Positions 49,770 to 58,571 of a DNA stretch of 64,000 nucleotides are shown here, in pieces. The translations under genes and the position numbers were made by a program. This DNA is from Alphaproteobacteria bacterium (GTDB taxonomy: Bacteria; Pseudomonadota; Alphaproteobacteria; JAVJRE01). Every line of letters starts with the position of its first letter. The stretch's first letter is position 1. The notes below the pieces were generated by a model. The model was not told the origin of the DNA. It searched no databases and saw only the letters and a program-made list of their open reading frames with translations. The stretch spans positions 248,001 to 312,000 of the forward strand of contig JAVJRE010000002.1 of the NCBI GenBank assembly GCA_040218575.1, read 5' to 3'.

Positions 49770-50099
49770 ATGTCTCAAGCGAAGGCCATGCACGAAGCCA
49801 GACACAACAGTTCCGGATACGATCGCGACAGCGTCGCGCGGACCCAGGCATTCAGTGACCTGCCGCCGCCGGACACTAAGCGGTGGGTGATCCGACGCAA
49901 GGCGCAAGTGGTCGCCGGCGTTCGCAATGGCGTCATCAGCCTGGAAGACGCGTGCGCCCGCTATACACTAAGCATCGAAGAATTCCGGACGTGGCAAGCG
50001 CTGATTGAGCGACATGGCGTTCGCGGGCTGCGCGCGACCAGAGTGCAGGACTACCGCGCCGGAACAACCGACAGTGGTGCCGGACGCCACCTCCGCTAA
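49770..50099 (+). CDS. sciP: CtrA inhibitor SciP (DUF1153 family)
   Basis: SciP is a small DNA- and CtrA-binding protein that blocks CtrA-dependent transcription in Caulobacter. The 109-residue product contains the DUF1153 core LPPPDTKRWVIRRKAQVVAG, then SLEDACARYTLSIEEFRTWQ and ERHGVRGLRATRVQDYR. Caulobacter sciP also follows flgE. The start is uncertain. ATG at 49770 gives a plausible length, while a longer frame from 49704 and an ATG at 49788 are alternatives. The A+T-rich segment near 49661-49690 upstream is a likely promoter. Confidence 0.92.
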   Translation: MSQAKAMHEARHNSSGYDRDSVARTQAFSDLPPPDTKRWVIRRKAQVVAGVRNGVISLEDACARYTLSIEEFRTWQALIERHGVRGLRATRVQDYRAGTTDSGAGRHLR

Positions 50100-50138
50100 C
50101 CATTGTCTGTATACCCGGCAGAAAGTTCCCACACGCCC

Positions 50139-50153
50139 CGGCAATACTTGCCG
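50139..50153. promoter_or_regulatory. Candidate FlbD (ftr-type) site upstream of fliF
   Basis: CGGCA, ATACT, TGCCG is a perfect five-base-arm palindrome, five bases from a CtrA-like element. In Caulobacter the fliF promoter carries an FlbD repressor site (ftr4) beside a CtrA box, so a similar arrangement is likely here. Confidence 0.65.
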
Positions 50154-50157
50154 CCGT

Positions 50158-50172
50158 TTAACACTCTATTCA
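50158..50172. promoter_or_regulatory. CtrA-like box TTAA-N7-TTCA upstream of fliF
   Basis: TTAA, CACTCTA, TTCA has the CtrA spacing with one mismatch. It lies 106 bases upstream of the fliF start and five bases from the FlbD-type palindrome, so repression by FlbD could compete with CtrA. Confidence 0.45.
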
Positions 50173-50278
50173 CCCTCACCCGCCTAGTTTGCCCCTGACG
50201 GGCGGCCGTGCCCGCCCGGCTTCGACAATTTGGCACGACTTCGCGCAATCGGTTGCATGAAGCCAGGGGGTGGACGGA

Positions 50279-51922
50279 GTGAATTCTCCATTTGACTTGC
50301 TTCGCAGTCTCGGCCCCATCCGGCTGATCACCATGGGTCTGGTGGTCGCCGCGCTGGTCGGGTTCTTTTTCTTTCTGACATCGCGCCTGACGACGCCCGA
50401 CATGAGTCTGTTGTTCGGCGATCTTGAGGCGTCGGACTCATCGTCCATCGTCACCCGGCTGGAGCAGATGAATGTCCCCTATGAACTGCGCGCCGGCGGC
50501 ACCCAGGTCTTCGTACCCGGCGACCAGGCGCTCAACCTGCGTGTCACCCTGGCCGGCGAAGGCCTGCTGACCGGCGGGTCCGTCGGCTATGAGGTCTTTG
50601 ACGGCAGCGACGGCCTGACGGCCACCAACTTCGTTCAGAACATCAACCTGGTGCGAGCGCTGGAGGGGGAGCTGGCACGCACCATCCGCACCATTGACCG
50701 CGTCAAGGGCGTTCGCGTTCACCTGGTCATGCCGCAACGGCAATTGTTCAGCCGTGACAGCGAGGCACCTACCGCCTCCGTCGTACTGGACCTTGGCGGC
50801 GGCGGCCGATTTGGCGGCAACCAGATTCAGGCGATTCAATATCTTGTCGCGGCAGCCGTGCCGAGCCTGTCGCCGGACGACGTGTCGGTGATCGACACCA
50901 ACGGAAACCTGCTGGCGCGGGCCGGACAGGATGGCGCGACAACCGCCTTTGGCGGCGTGACGGCACAGGAAATGCGGGCCGGCTTCGAGCAGCGCATGGC
51001 CCGTGATCTTGAAGCCCTGATCGACCGGACCGTCGGGCTGGGCAACGCCCAGGCGCGCGTCTCCGCCGAGATGGATTTCGACCGTATCACCCGCAATGCC
51101 GAGACCTACGATCCTGACAGCCAGGTGGTGCGGTCGACCCAAACCGTGGAGGAGCAAGCCAACTCCTCCGACAATGAAGGCCAGGAAGCGGTCACGGTTC
51201 TCAGCAATCTGCCTGGCGGCAACGAGCAGACGGACGCCACGGCCAGCAGCGCCAGCCAGTCCTCGCGCATCGAGGAGACCGTCAACTACGAGATATCGCG
51301 CATCGTCACGACGGAAGAACGGCAAAGCGGTCAGGTCCGTCGACTGTCGGTCGCCCTGTTGATCAACGGCGTTTCGACCATCGCTGAAGATGGCACATCA
51401 ACCTATACGCCGCGCAGTGAGCAGGAGCTGCAACAGATTGAAGCTCTGGTGAAGACCGCGATCGGTTTTGATGAAAGCCGGGGCGATACGGTTGAGGTCA
51501 TCAACCTGCCCTTTGCGCAAGTGACGGAAGACACGACGGTCCCCCTGCCGCCGCTGTTCTTCGGTCTTGGCAAGGAGGATTATTTCCGCATCGCCGAGAT
51601 TCTTGTGCTGGCCATCGTCGGTGTTCTGGTCATCCTGTTGGTGTTGCGCCCGCTGATTACGCGCACACTTGAAGCCCTGCCCAAGCCGAAAACACCGGAA
51701 GAGCGCGCGGCCATGCTGGAAAACCAGACCCGCGAGCAGGCAGCGCTTGCGCCGCCGGAGAGCGCCGCACCGACAGAGGAGGAATCGCTTATCGACCTTA
51801 GCCAGGTCGAAGGCCGGGTCCGCGCCTCATCCATCAAGAAGATGGCGACCATTGTCGACCGCCATCCGGAGGAAACCGTGTCGGTTATGCGTAACTGGAT
51901 GTACCAGGAAAGCCAGGGTTAG
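50279..51922 (+). CDS. fliF: Flagellar MS-ring protein FliF
   Basis: FliF builds the MS ring. The 547-residue product has an N-terminal membrane helix (about residues 18-38) and the periplasmic segments LFGDLEASDSSSIVTRLEQM, FVQNINLVRALEGELARTIR and VRVHLVMPQRQLFSRDSEAP. A second membrane helix (near 445) and the C-terminal FliG-binding tail follow. The GTG at 50279 is chosen because AGGGGG lies eight bases upstream. A GTG at 50270 is also in frame but has no spaced ribosome site. It starts the fliF-fliG-fliH-fliN operon. Confidence 0.95.
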   Translation: MNSPFDLLRSLGPIRLITMGLVVAALVGFFFFLTSRLTTPDMSLLFGDLEASDSSSIVTRLEQMNVPYELRAGGTQVFVPGDQALNLRVTLAGEGLLTGGSVGYEVFDGSDGLTATNFVQNINLVRALEGELARTIRTIDRVKGVRVHLVMPQRQLFSRDSEAPTASVVLDLGGGGRFGGNQIQAIQYLVAAAVPSLSPDDVSVIDTNGNLLARAGQDGATTAFGGVTAQEMRAGFEQRMARDLEALIDRTVGLGNAQARVSAEMDFDRITRNAETYDPDSQVVRSTQTVEEQANSSDNEGQEAVTVLSNLPGGNEQTDATASSASQSSRIEETVNYEISRIVTTEERQSGQVRRLSVALLINGVSTIAEDGTSTYTPRSEQELQQIEALVKTAIGFDESRGDTVEVINLPFAQVTEDTTVPLPPLFFGLGKEDYFRIAEILVLAIVGVLVILLVLRPLITRTLEALPKPKTPEERAAMLENQTREQAALAPPESAAPTEEESLIDLSQVEGRVRASSIKKMATIVDRHPEETVSVMRNWMYQESQG

Positions 51923-51928
51923 CCGACG

Positions 51929-52945
51929 ATGCGCGTTCGTGATGACTATCGCGGCCTGTCGGGCCAGGAACGGGCAGCCATCCTCGTGCTGACGGTCGGC
52001 GAGGAGGTGGCGTCCAAAGTGCTGCCTCTGATGGACGAGGAAGAGATCCGCGACCTGTCCCAGACCATGGCCAATCTCGGCAATGTCAGTTCGGACATCG
52101 TCGAGCGGTTGATCATCGACTTCACCGAGCAGATGTCATCTACCGGGTCCCTTACCGGCAGCTATGAATCCACGGAGCGACTGCTGACCCGCATTCTCGA
52201 CGAAGGACAGGTCGAGAGCATCATGGAGGAAATACGCGGCCCGGCGGGCCGCACCATGTGGGACAAGCTGAACAACGTTAACGAAGAGGTTCTGGCGACC
52301 TATCTGAAGAGTGAGTATCCGCAGACGGTCTCTGTGGTCCTGTCGAAGATTCGCCCCGATCACGCCGCCAAGGTTCTGGGCGTCCTGCCGGAAAGCTTCG
52401 CCATGGAAGTGGTCATGCGCATGCTGCGCATGGAAGCGGTTCAGAAAGAGATCCTGGACGACGTGGAGCGGACCCTGCGAACAGAGTTTATGAGCAATCT
52501 GGCGCGCTCCAACCGGCGTGATGCCCATGAAATGATGGCTGACATTTTCAACGCCTTTGACCGCAGCACCGAAGAGCGGTTCATGGACGCTCTAGAAGAG
52601 CGCAGCAAGGACGCCGCGGAGAAGATCAAGAGCCTCATGTTTACATTCCAGGATCTGTCGAAGCTCGATACGTCAGGCGTACAGACCGTTATCCGCCATG
52701 CCGAGAAGGAACGACTGGCCATTGGCCTGAAGGGCGCATCGGAAGACCTCAAGACGCTGTTCTTCTCTAACATGAGCGAGCGGGCCAGCCGTATCATGAA
52801 GGAGGATATGGAGGCCATGGGGCCGGTTCGGTTGCGCGATGTGGACGAGGCGCAGGCCTATATCGTGCAGATTGCAAAAGACCTTGCCGAGCGCGGCGAG
52901 ATCACTATCGCCGACACCGGCGGCGAAGATGAGCTGGTGTACTAG
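51929..52945 (+). CDS. fliG: Flagellar motor switch protein FliG
   Basis: FliG is the rotor protein that contacts the stator. The 338-residue product has the N-terminal segment [20 protein letters not shown], the middle [20 protein letters not shown], and the C-terminal charged torque helix [20 protein letters not shown]. Domain order and length are standard. It lies six bases after fliF and three bases before fliH. Confidence 0.97.
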   Translation: MRVRDDYRGLSGQERAAILVLTVGEEVASKVLPLMDEEEIRDLSQTMANLGNVSSDIVERLIIDFTEQMSSTGSLTGSYESTERLLTRILDEGQVESIMEEIRGPAGRTMWDKLNNVNEEVLATYLKSEYPQTVSVVLSKIRPDHAAKVLGVLPESFAMEVVMRMLRMEAVQKEILDDVERTLRTEFMSNLARSNRRDAHEMMADIFNAFDRSTEERFMDALEERSKDAAEKIKSLMFTFQDLSKLDTSGVQTVIRHAEKERLAIGLKGASEDLKTLFFSNMSERASRIMKEDMEAMGPVRLRDVDEAQAYIVQIAKDLAERGEITIADTGGEDELVY

Positions 52946-52948
52946 GCC

Positions 52949-53632
52949 ATGCACAGCGCCAGCGCCAAGCCCTTCATGTTTGACCTGTCGTTTGACGACC
53001 CGGCCAGTGAACGCGCGGCACAACGGGAGGTCGTGCGTTTCACCGAGGCCGAGCTTGAAGAGGCCCGCCAGAAGAGCCTGGCCGAAGGCCGGGCACTGGG
53101 TGTGGCAGAAGCACAGGCAAGCATTGAATCCAGGCTGGCCGCGGTCACGGCGCGCCTCGGTGAAAGCATGGCGTCACTCAGCGACATGGTGGCAGCCGAA
53201 CGCAGTCTACGCATCCAGGAAGCCATGACGATTGCCCGGACAGTCACCATGAAGGCCCTGCCGGCCCTGGCCGAGCAAACCGCAGAATCCCAGGTCAGCC
53301 ATCTGGTGCAGACCTGTATGGAGCAGCTTATCGAGGAGCCCCGCATTGTGGTGCGGGTCCACCCTGCCCTGCTGGATGCCATCAAGGATCGCAGCGATGA
53401 GTTGGCGGCAACCACCGGCTTCAGCGGCAAAATCGTCGTCATCGCCGAGGACGGATTCGCCGCGGACGACTGTCGGGTCGAGTGGGCGGACGGCGGCGCC
53501 AAACGAGACCGGCGCAGCCTGATGGCCGCCATCGCCGCCTGTCTGGAGCCGGCCGGCGACAGCGATGACGTCGCGCACCAGAACGAGAACACACCAAAGG
53601 ACGGGTCAGGCCCAGGAGAAAACCATGAGTGA
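52949..53632 (+). CDS. fliH: Flagellar assembly protein FliH (FlbE-like)
   Basis: FliH regulates the export ATPase FliI and ties it to the C ring. The 227-residue product has a helical segment with FTEAELEEARQKSLAEGRAL, a coiled-coil middle and a C-terminal FliH domain with IVVRVHPALLDAIKDRSDEL. It closes with EDGFAADDCRVEWADGGAKR, a motif shared by FliH/YscL proteins. It lies between fliG and fliN and overlaps fliN by eight bases. The Caulobacter counterpart is FlbE. Confidence 0.85.
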   Translation: MHSASAKPFMFDLSFDDPASERAAQREVVRFTEAELEEARQKSLAEGRALGVAEAQASIESRLAAVTARLGESMASLSDMVAAERSLRIQEAMTIARTVTMKALPALAEQTAESQVSHLVQTCMEQLIEEPRIVVRVHPALLDAIKDRSDELAATTGFSGKIVVIAEDGFAADDCRVEWADGGAKRDRRSLMAAIAACLEPAGDSDDVAHQNENTPKDGSGPGENHE

Positions 53633-54026
53633 CGAAGATCTCAAACTGAACGAACTGGATGCGACAGCAGATGATGGTGACGCGCCAGACGGTTCCGCCC
53701 CGCCGGCCAGCCCGCCTGAAACGGCGGCGAGTGAGCCGGCAAAGGGCGGCGGTAGGACGGACGACATGCCGACCCATGGGGCCAGCGAGCTGGAGGCAGT
53801 TTTTGACATCCCGGTGCAGCTTTCAGCCGTGCTTGGCCGATCAACCATGCAGGTGTCGCAACTTCTCAAGCTGGGGCGCGGCGCGGTGGTGGAGCTGGAT
53901 CGCAAGGTCGGCGAAGCCATCGACATTTATGTCAACAATCGTCTGGTCGCCCGCGGGGAAATCGTGGTGGTGGATGATCGCCTTGGCGTGACCATGACCG
54001 AGATCATCAAGTCAGACCGTCACTAG
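53625..54026 (+). CDS. fliN: Flagellar motor switch protein FliN
   Basis: FliN forms the base of the C ring. The 133-residue product has an acidic disordered N-terminus of about 55 residues and a SpoA domain with LEAVFDIPVQLSAVLGRSTM, LGRGAVVELDRKVGEAIDIY and NNRLVARGEIVVVDDRLGVT. The ATG at 53625 follows CAGGAGAA and overlaps fliH. It precedes motA by 36 bases. Confidence 0.95.
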   Translation: MSDEDLKLNELDATADDGDAPDGSAPPASPPETAASEPAKGGGRTDDMPTHGASELEAVFDIPVQLSAVLGRSTMQVSQLLKLGRGAVVELDRKVGEAIDIYVNNRLVARGEIVVVDDRLGVTMTEIIKSDRH

Positions 54027-54062
54027 ACGCCGGCCAACGGCAGACAAACGAACGGATTTGTG

Positions 54063-54902
54063 ATGACCGACCGTGTCAGAGACAGCCACACGGCCATGCG
54101 CCCCAGCGCCGACGGCGGCGCGGCCGTCGGTCGCCCGGACATCGCGACAATTCTTGGTGTCGGCGGCGCCATTGGACTGATTGTTACGGCCATCGCCCTT
54201 GGCGGCGATCCTGTCGCCTTCTTTGACGTCAAGTCCGTGCTGATTGTTCTGGGCGGCACATTCGCGGTCACCATGACCAATTTCAGCCTGGGCGAACTGT
54301 TTGGCACCTGGCGGGTGGTCTTTCGCACCCTAGTCACCAACGACCACAACCCCGGCCTGGCAGCGGCGACGATGGTCCAGCTCGCCCGGCTCGCCCGCAG
54401 ACGCGGGATCCTCGGCATGCAAACCGTTCTCAATCAGGTGGCCAACCGCCCGTTTCTGTATCGGGCGCTCATTCTTCTGGTTGACGGTATGCCAGGTGAC
54501 CAGGTGGAGCGGGTGATGCAGCGGGAAATCGCTGCGCGCAACACACGTCATGGGAAGAGCGCCATGGTCCTGCGCCGCGCTGGTGACATTTCGCCGGCCA
54601 TGGGCCTGATCGGCACGCTGGTCGGTCTGGTTCAGATGCTGGGCGGACTGGATGACCCGTCCACCATCGGACCGGCCATGGCCGTCGCCCTGCTGACTAC
54701 ATTCTATGGCGCGATCCTGGCCAATGTGGTGTTCCTGCCGCTGGCCGGCAAGCTGGAGCGCAACACCAATGCCGAAGCGATGGTTGACACCATCTTTCTG
54801 CAGGGCGTCGCGTCCATTGGCCGTCAGGAAAACCCGCGAAGACTGCAAATGACGCTCAATACGCTTCTGCCGCCGGAAATCCGCATCGAGGATTCACAAT
54901 GA
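54063..54902 (+). CDS. motA: Flagellar motor stator protein MotA (PomA type)
   Basis: MotA forms the ion-conducting stator with MotB. The 279-residue product has four membrane helices, a cytoplasmic loop with RRGILGMQ and the conserved segments GDISPAMGLIGTLVGLVQML and GPAMAVALLTTFYGAILANV with the two functional prolines. The ATG at 54063 follows a GTG at 54060 that is a possible alternative. Its motB partner is probably the gene at 12973, so the stator genes are split. Confidence 0.93.
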   Translation: MTDRVRDSHTAMRPSADGGAAVGRPDIATILGVGGAIGLIVTAIALGGDPVAFFDVKSVLIVLGGTFAVTMTNFSLGELFGTWRVVFRTLVTNDHNPGLAAATMVQLARLARRRGILGMQTVLNQVANRPFLYRALILLVDGMPGDQVERVMQREIAARNTRHGKSAMVLRRAGDISPAMGLIGTLVGLVQMLGGLDDPSTIGPAMAVALLTTFYGAILANVVFLPLAGKLERNTNAEAMVDTIFLQGVASIGRQENPRRLQMTLNTLLPPEIRIEDSQ

Positions 54903-54960
54903 GACCCGCCTGTCTGACTACTTTGCCACGCACGCCCCTGACCCGCACCGGAGACTTCTC

Positions 54961-56355
54961 ATGAAACTGCTGATCGTCGGGTCACTGAGCGGCCACATCG
55001 GCGCGGCCGGCAAGATCGCCCTTGCGCGCGGTGCAAAAGTCTCGCACGTCACAGACGTTGAAGCGGCGCTGGACGCGGTTCGCTCCGGTCAGGGCGGCGA
55101 GCTGATCATGGTGGATGTGACTCTGGACATCCAGACGCTGGTCGAAAGCCTGCAACGTGAACGCATCGCCGTACCGGTTGTCGCCTGCGGTATCGGCACG
55201 GACGCAGACACCGCGGTTCGCGCCATTCGCGCCGGCGCCAAGGAGTTCATCCCGCTACCGCCCGACGCCGAGCTGATTTCCGCCGTTCTTGAGGCAGTGG
55301 CGGAGGAATCCGACTCCGTTCTGTCGCGCGATCCGGCCATGGCCAGCGTCCTGCGGCTGGCCGCCCAGGTGGCACCCAGTGATGCGACCGTGCTCCTGAC
55401 CGGCGAAAGCGGCACCGGCAAGGAGGTCATGGCCCGCCACATTCACAGCCACAGCAAGCGCGCCAAGAAGGTCTTCGTTTCCGTCAACTGCGCGGCAATT
55501 CCCGATAACCTTCTGGAATCAGAGCTGTTCGGTCATGAGCGCGGCGCCTTCACCGGCGCCGTGGCGCGACGCATCGGCAAGTTTGAGGAGGCCAGCGGCG
55601 GAACCCTGCTGCTGGATGAAATCAGCGAGATGGACAGCCGTCTGCAGGCCAAGCTGCTTCGCGCCATCCAGGAGAAGGAAATCGACCGCCTTGGCGGCAC
55701 CCAGCCGGTCAAAGTGGACATCCGGCTGATCGCCACATCCAACCGCGACCTGGAACAGGCGGTGCGCGACGGCTCTTTCCGTGAGGACCTGTACTATCGC
55801 CTGAGCGTGGTGAATATCACCCTGCCGCCCCTGCGCCAGCGAGCGAAGGACATTCCACTACTGGCCGAGCATTTTCTGGAACGCTATTCACGGGCCAATG
55901 GCGTGGCCAACCGGCCGCTTGACCCGGCAGCACTGGACAAGCTTATGCACCATAGCTGGCGCGGCAACGTCCGCGAGCTGGAGAACACCATGCATCGCGC
56001 CGTCCTTCTGGCTGAGGGCGACACAATTGACCCGGCTGCCGTGCAGCTTTCCAGCATGTTGCTGGAACCAGGCCGCGACGACGGCACGGTCGGCGCCCAC
56101 AGCGACGGCGCAGAAGAGGCCGCCGGCAGTGAGGCAAGCGACGATGGCGAGGTTGCCGGGCTGGTCGGCCGCACGGTCGCCGCCGTGGAGCGCGACCTGA
56201 TCATCGAGACGCTGAGCCACTGTCTGGGAAACCGCACCCACGCGGCCACTATCCTTGGCATTTCAATCCGCACGCTACGCAACAAGCTGAAGGCCTATAG
56301 CGCCGATGGTGTCCGTGTGCCGGCGCCCGGCGATTCCGATCGTCTGATGGCCTAG
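54961..56355 (+). CDS. flbD: Sigma54-dependent transcriptional regulator FlbD
   Basis: FlbD activates late and represses early flagellar promoters in Caulobacter. The 464-residue product has a degenerate receiver (residues 1-105, keeping D52 and K94 but not the acidic pocket). The AAA+ domain has Walker A GESGTGKE (148-155), the sigma54 contact motif GAFTGA (195-200) and Walker B GGTLLLDE. A C-terminal HTH follows (about 426-446, HAATILGISIRTLRNKLKAY). FliX, ftr-type sites and sigma54 promoters occur in the same window. Confidence 0.93.
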   Translation: MKLLIVGSLSGHIGAAGKIALARGAKVSHVTDVEAALDAVRSGQGGELIMVDVTLDIQTLVESLQRERIAVPVVACGIGTDADTAVRAIRAGAKEFIPLPPDAELISAVLEAVAEESDSVLSRDPAMASVLRLAAQVAPSDATVLLTGESGTGKEVMARHIHSHSKRAKKVFVSVNCAAIPDNLLESELFGHERGAFTGAVARRIGKFEEASGGTLLLDEISEMDSRLQAKLLRAIQEKEIDRLGGTQPVKVDIRLIATSNRDLEQAVRDGSFREDLYYRLSVVNITLPPLRQRAKDIPLLAEHFLERYSRANGVANRPLDPAALDKLMHHSWRGNVRELENTMHRAVLLAEGDTIDPAAVQLSSMLLEPGRDDGTVGAHSDGAEEAAGSEASDDGEVAGLVGRTVAAVERDLIIETLSHCLGNRTHAATILGISIRTLRNKLKAYSADGVRVPAPGDSDRLMA

Positions 56356-56377
56356 GCCACCGGGTCCGCAGCCCACC

Positions 56378-58564
56378 ATGACAGACGCCGTCACAGGCCC
56401 CGCGCCAACGCCCGGCACCACCGGCCAGCCACCCGGCATGCCGGCCGCGACCCGTGGCACCACCAGCGCGCCAGCCACCGGCAGCCTGAACCCGTCGCTG
56501 AGTGCGCTCAGCGACGGTCTGGCGCGCCGCGGTGACGTTTTCCTGGCCCTCGGTCTGGTAGCCATCCTTGTTGTCCTGATTCTGCCGATGCCCACGTGGA
56601 TGCTGGACATGGCGCTGGCCATGTCCTTCACCATTTCGGTGCTGGTGCTGATGACCGCCCTGTTCATCAGCCGGCCGCTGGACTTCAGCGCCTTCCCCAC
56701 GGTGCTGCTGATCACCACGATACTCAGACTGTCGCTCAACCTGGCGTCGACCCGGCTGATTCTGTCGGGAGGCCATACCGGCACCGATGCCGCCGGCAAG
56801 GTGATCGAGGCCTTCGGCAATTTCGTCATGGGTGGCAATTTCGTCATCGGCGTTGTGGTCTTCGCCATTCTTGTCCTGGTCAACTTCGTCGTCATTACCA
56901 AGGGCTCTGGGCGCATTGCCGAAGTGGCGGCACGCTTCAGCCTGGACGCCATGCCCGGCAAGCAGATGGCCATCGACGCCGATCTTTCAGCCGGGCTGAT
57001 TGATGAAAATGAAGCCCGCCAGCGCCGCCGCGATCTGGAGGATGAAAGCACGTTCTTCGGCGCCATGGACGGCGCAGCCAAGTTCGTTCGCGGCGACGCC
57101 ATCGCCGGCCTGCTGATCACCTTCATCAACGTCATCGGCGGCATCATCATCGGCGTCGTGCAGAACGGCCTGACCATGGGCGAGGCGGCCTCGTCCTATA
57201 CGCTTCTGACCGTGGGCGATGGTCTGGTCTCACAGATTCCGGCGCTGATCGTGTCCACCGCGGCCGGCATGCTGGTCAGCAAGGCCGGCGTTGTGGGGTC
57301 TGCCGACAAGGCGGTGTTCGGCCAACTGGGCGGCTATCCCGCCGCCATGGCCATGAGCAGCGGCCTGATGATTGCGCTGGCCATCCTGCCGGGGATTCCC
57401 TTCCTGCCGTTCGTCGGCTTCGCCGGCGTTACCGGCGGGCTGGCCTATCTGACGTGGCAGCGCCGCCGCGACAAGGTGGCGGCGGCGGAAGAAGAATCCC
57501 GTCAGACCGCCGCCGCCGTGCCCGCCACAGAGGAACCCATCGCCACCGCCCTGCATATCGACGACATCCGCCTGGAGCTCGGCTATGGCCTGCTGTCCCT
57601 TATCAGCAACGAACAGGGCGACCGCCTGACCGACCAGATCAAGGCGTTGCGCCGACAGCTTGCGGGCGATATGGGTTTTGTCCTGCCGGCCGTCCGCATT
57701 CAGGACAATATGCAACTGGCGGCCAACGCCTATGTGGTTCACGTCAAGGAGATTGAGGCCGGACGGGGCGATCTGCAGCCTGGTCACCTGCTGGTGATGG
57801 ACCCGCGCGGCGAAGCCATCGCCCTGGAGGGCGACACAACCACAGAGCCGACATTCGGCCTGCCGGCCATGTGGATCGACCCGGCCATTCGCGAAGAAGC
57901 CATGTTCCGGGGCTATACGGTCGTCGACGCGACGACGGTGGTGACAACTCACCTGACGGAGACCATCAAGGCCAACATGGCCGAGCTCCTGAGTCACGCG
58001 GAGACACAGAAGCTGCTGGACGAGCTGGGCCCCGACCACCAGAAGCTTGTGGCCGACGTCATTCCCGGCCAGATCAACGTGGGTAGCGTTCAGCGCGTTC
58101 TGCAGAACCTGCTGGAAGAGCGCATCTCCATACGCGACCTGGCGACGATCCTGGAAGGCATTTCCGAAGCCGCCGGACAGACCCGCAACATCACACAGAT
58201 AACGGAGCATGTGCGGTCCCGCCTGGCGCGGCAGATCAGTGACGCCGCCGCCAACGAAGATGGAATCGTACCCCTGATCACCTTGTCACCGGAGTGGGAA
58301 CAGGCGTTCGCCGAGTCCATCGTTGGCCAGGGCGACGAGCGCCAACTGGCCATGGCGCCAAGCCTGTTGCAGGACTTCATCTCCGCCATGCGGCAGACCT
58401 TCGACCGCCACGCCATGCTCGGTGAACTGCCGGCGCTGCTGACCAGCCCCGGCATCCGTCCGTTCGTACGCTCCATCGTCGCGCGATTCCGCTCGACCAC
58501 ACCGGTCATCAGCCAGAACGAGATCCACGCCCGGGCGCGGATCAAGACTCTGGGGCAGATATAG
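56378..58564 (+). CDS. flhA: Flagellar type III export protein FlhA
   Basis: FlhA is the large export-gate ring protein. The 728-residue product has about eight membrane helices in the N-terminal half and the FHIPEP-family segments PLDFSAFPTVLLITTILRLS, LNLASTRLIL, VITKGSGRIAEVAARFSLDA and MPGKQMAIDADLSAGLIDEN. A cytoplasmic C-terminal domain follows. The first 45 residues are low-complexity and longer than usual. It lies 22 bases after flbD and seven bases before flhF. Confidence 0.96.
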   Translation: MTDAVTGPAPTPGTTGQPPGMPAATRGTTSAPATGSLNPSLSALSDGLARRGDVFLALGLVAILVVLILPMPTWMLDMALAMSFTISVLVLMTALFISRPLDFSAFPTVLLITTILRLSLNLASTRLILSGGHTGTDAAGKVIEAFGNFVMGGNFVIGVVVFAILVLVNFVVITKGSGRIAEVAARFSLDAMPGKQMAIDADLSAGLIDENEARQRRRDLEDESTFFGAMDGAAKFVRGDAIAGLLITFINVIGGIIIGVVQNGLTMGEAASSYTLLTVGDGLVSQIPALIVSTAAGMLVSKAGVVGSADKAVFGQLGGYPAAMAMSSGLMIALAILPGIPFLPFVGFAGVTGGLAYLTWQRRRDKVAAAEEESRQTAAAVPATEEPIATALHIDDIRLELGYGLLSLISNEQGDRLTDQIKALRRQLAGDMGFVLPAVRIQDNMQLAANAYVVHVKEIEAGRGDLQPGHLLVMDPRGEAIALEGDTTTEPTFGLPAMWIDPAIREEAMFRGYTVVDATTVVTTHLTETIKANMAELLSHAETQKLLDELGPDHQKLVADVIPGQINVGSVQRVLQNLLEERISIRDLATILEGISEAAGQTRNITQITEHVRSRLARQISDAAANEDGIVPLITLSPEWEQAFAESIVGQGDERQLAMAPSLLQDFISAMRQTFDRHAMLGELPALLTSPGIRPFVRSIVARFRSTTPVISQNEIHARARIKTLGQI

Positions 58565-58571
58565 GCCGGCC

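Noticed and set aside
50231-50249. Sigma54-like TTGGCACG element just upstream of fliF
   Set aside because: The GG and GC elements are separated by nine or eleven bases, not ten, and no suitable -12 box is in register. The region also has CtrA and FlbD elements that better explain an early promoter.
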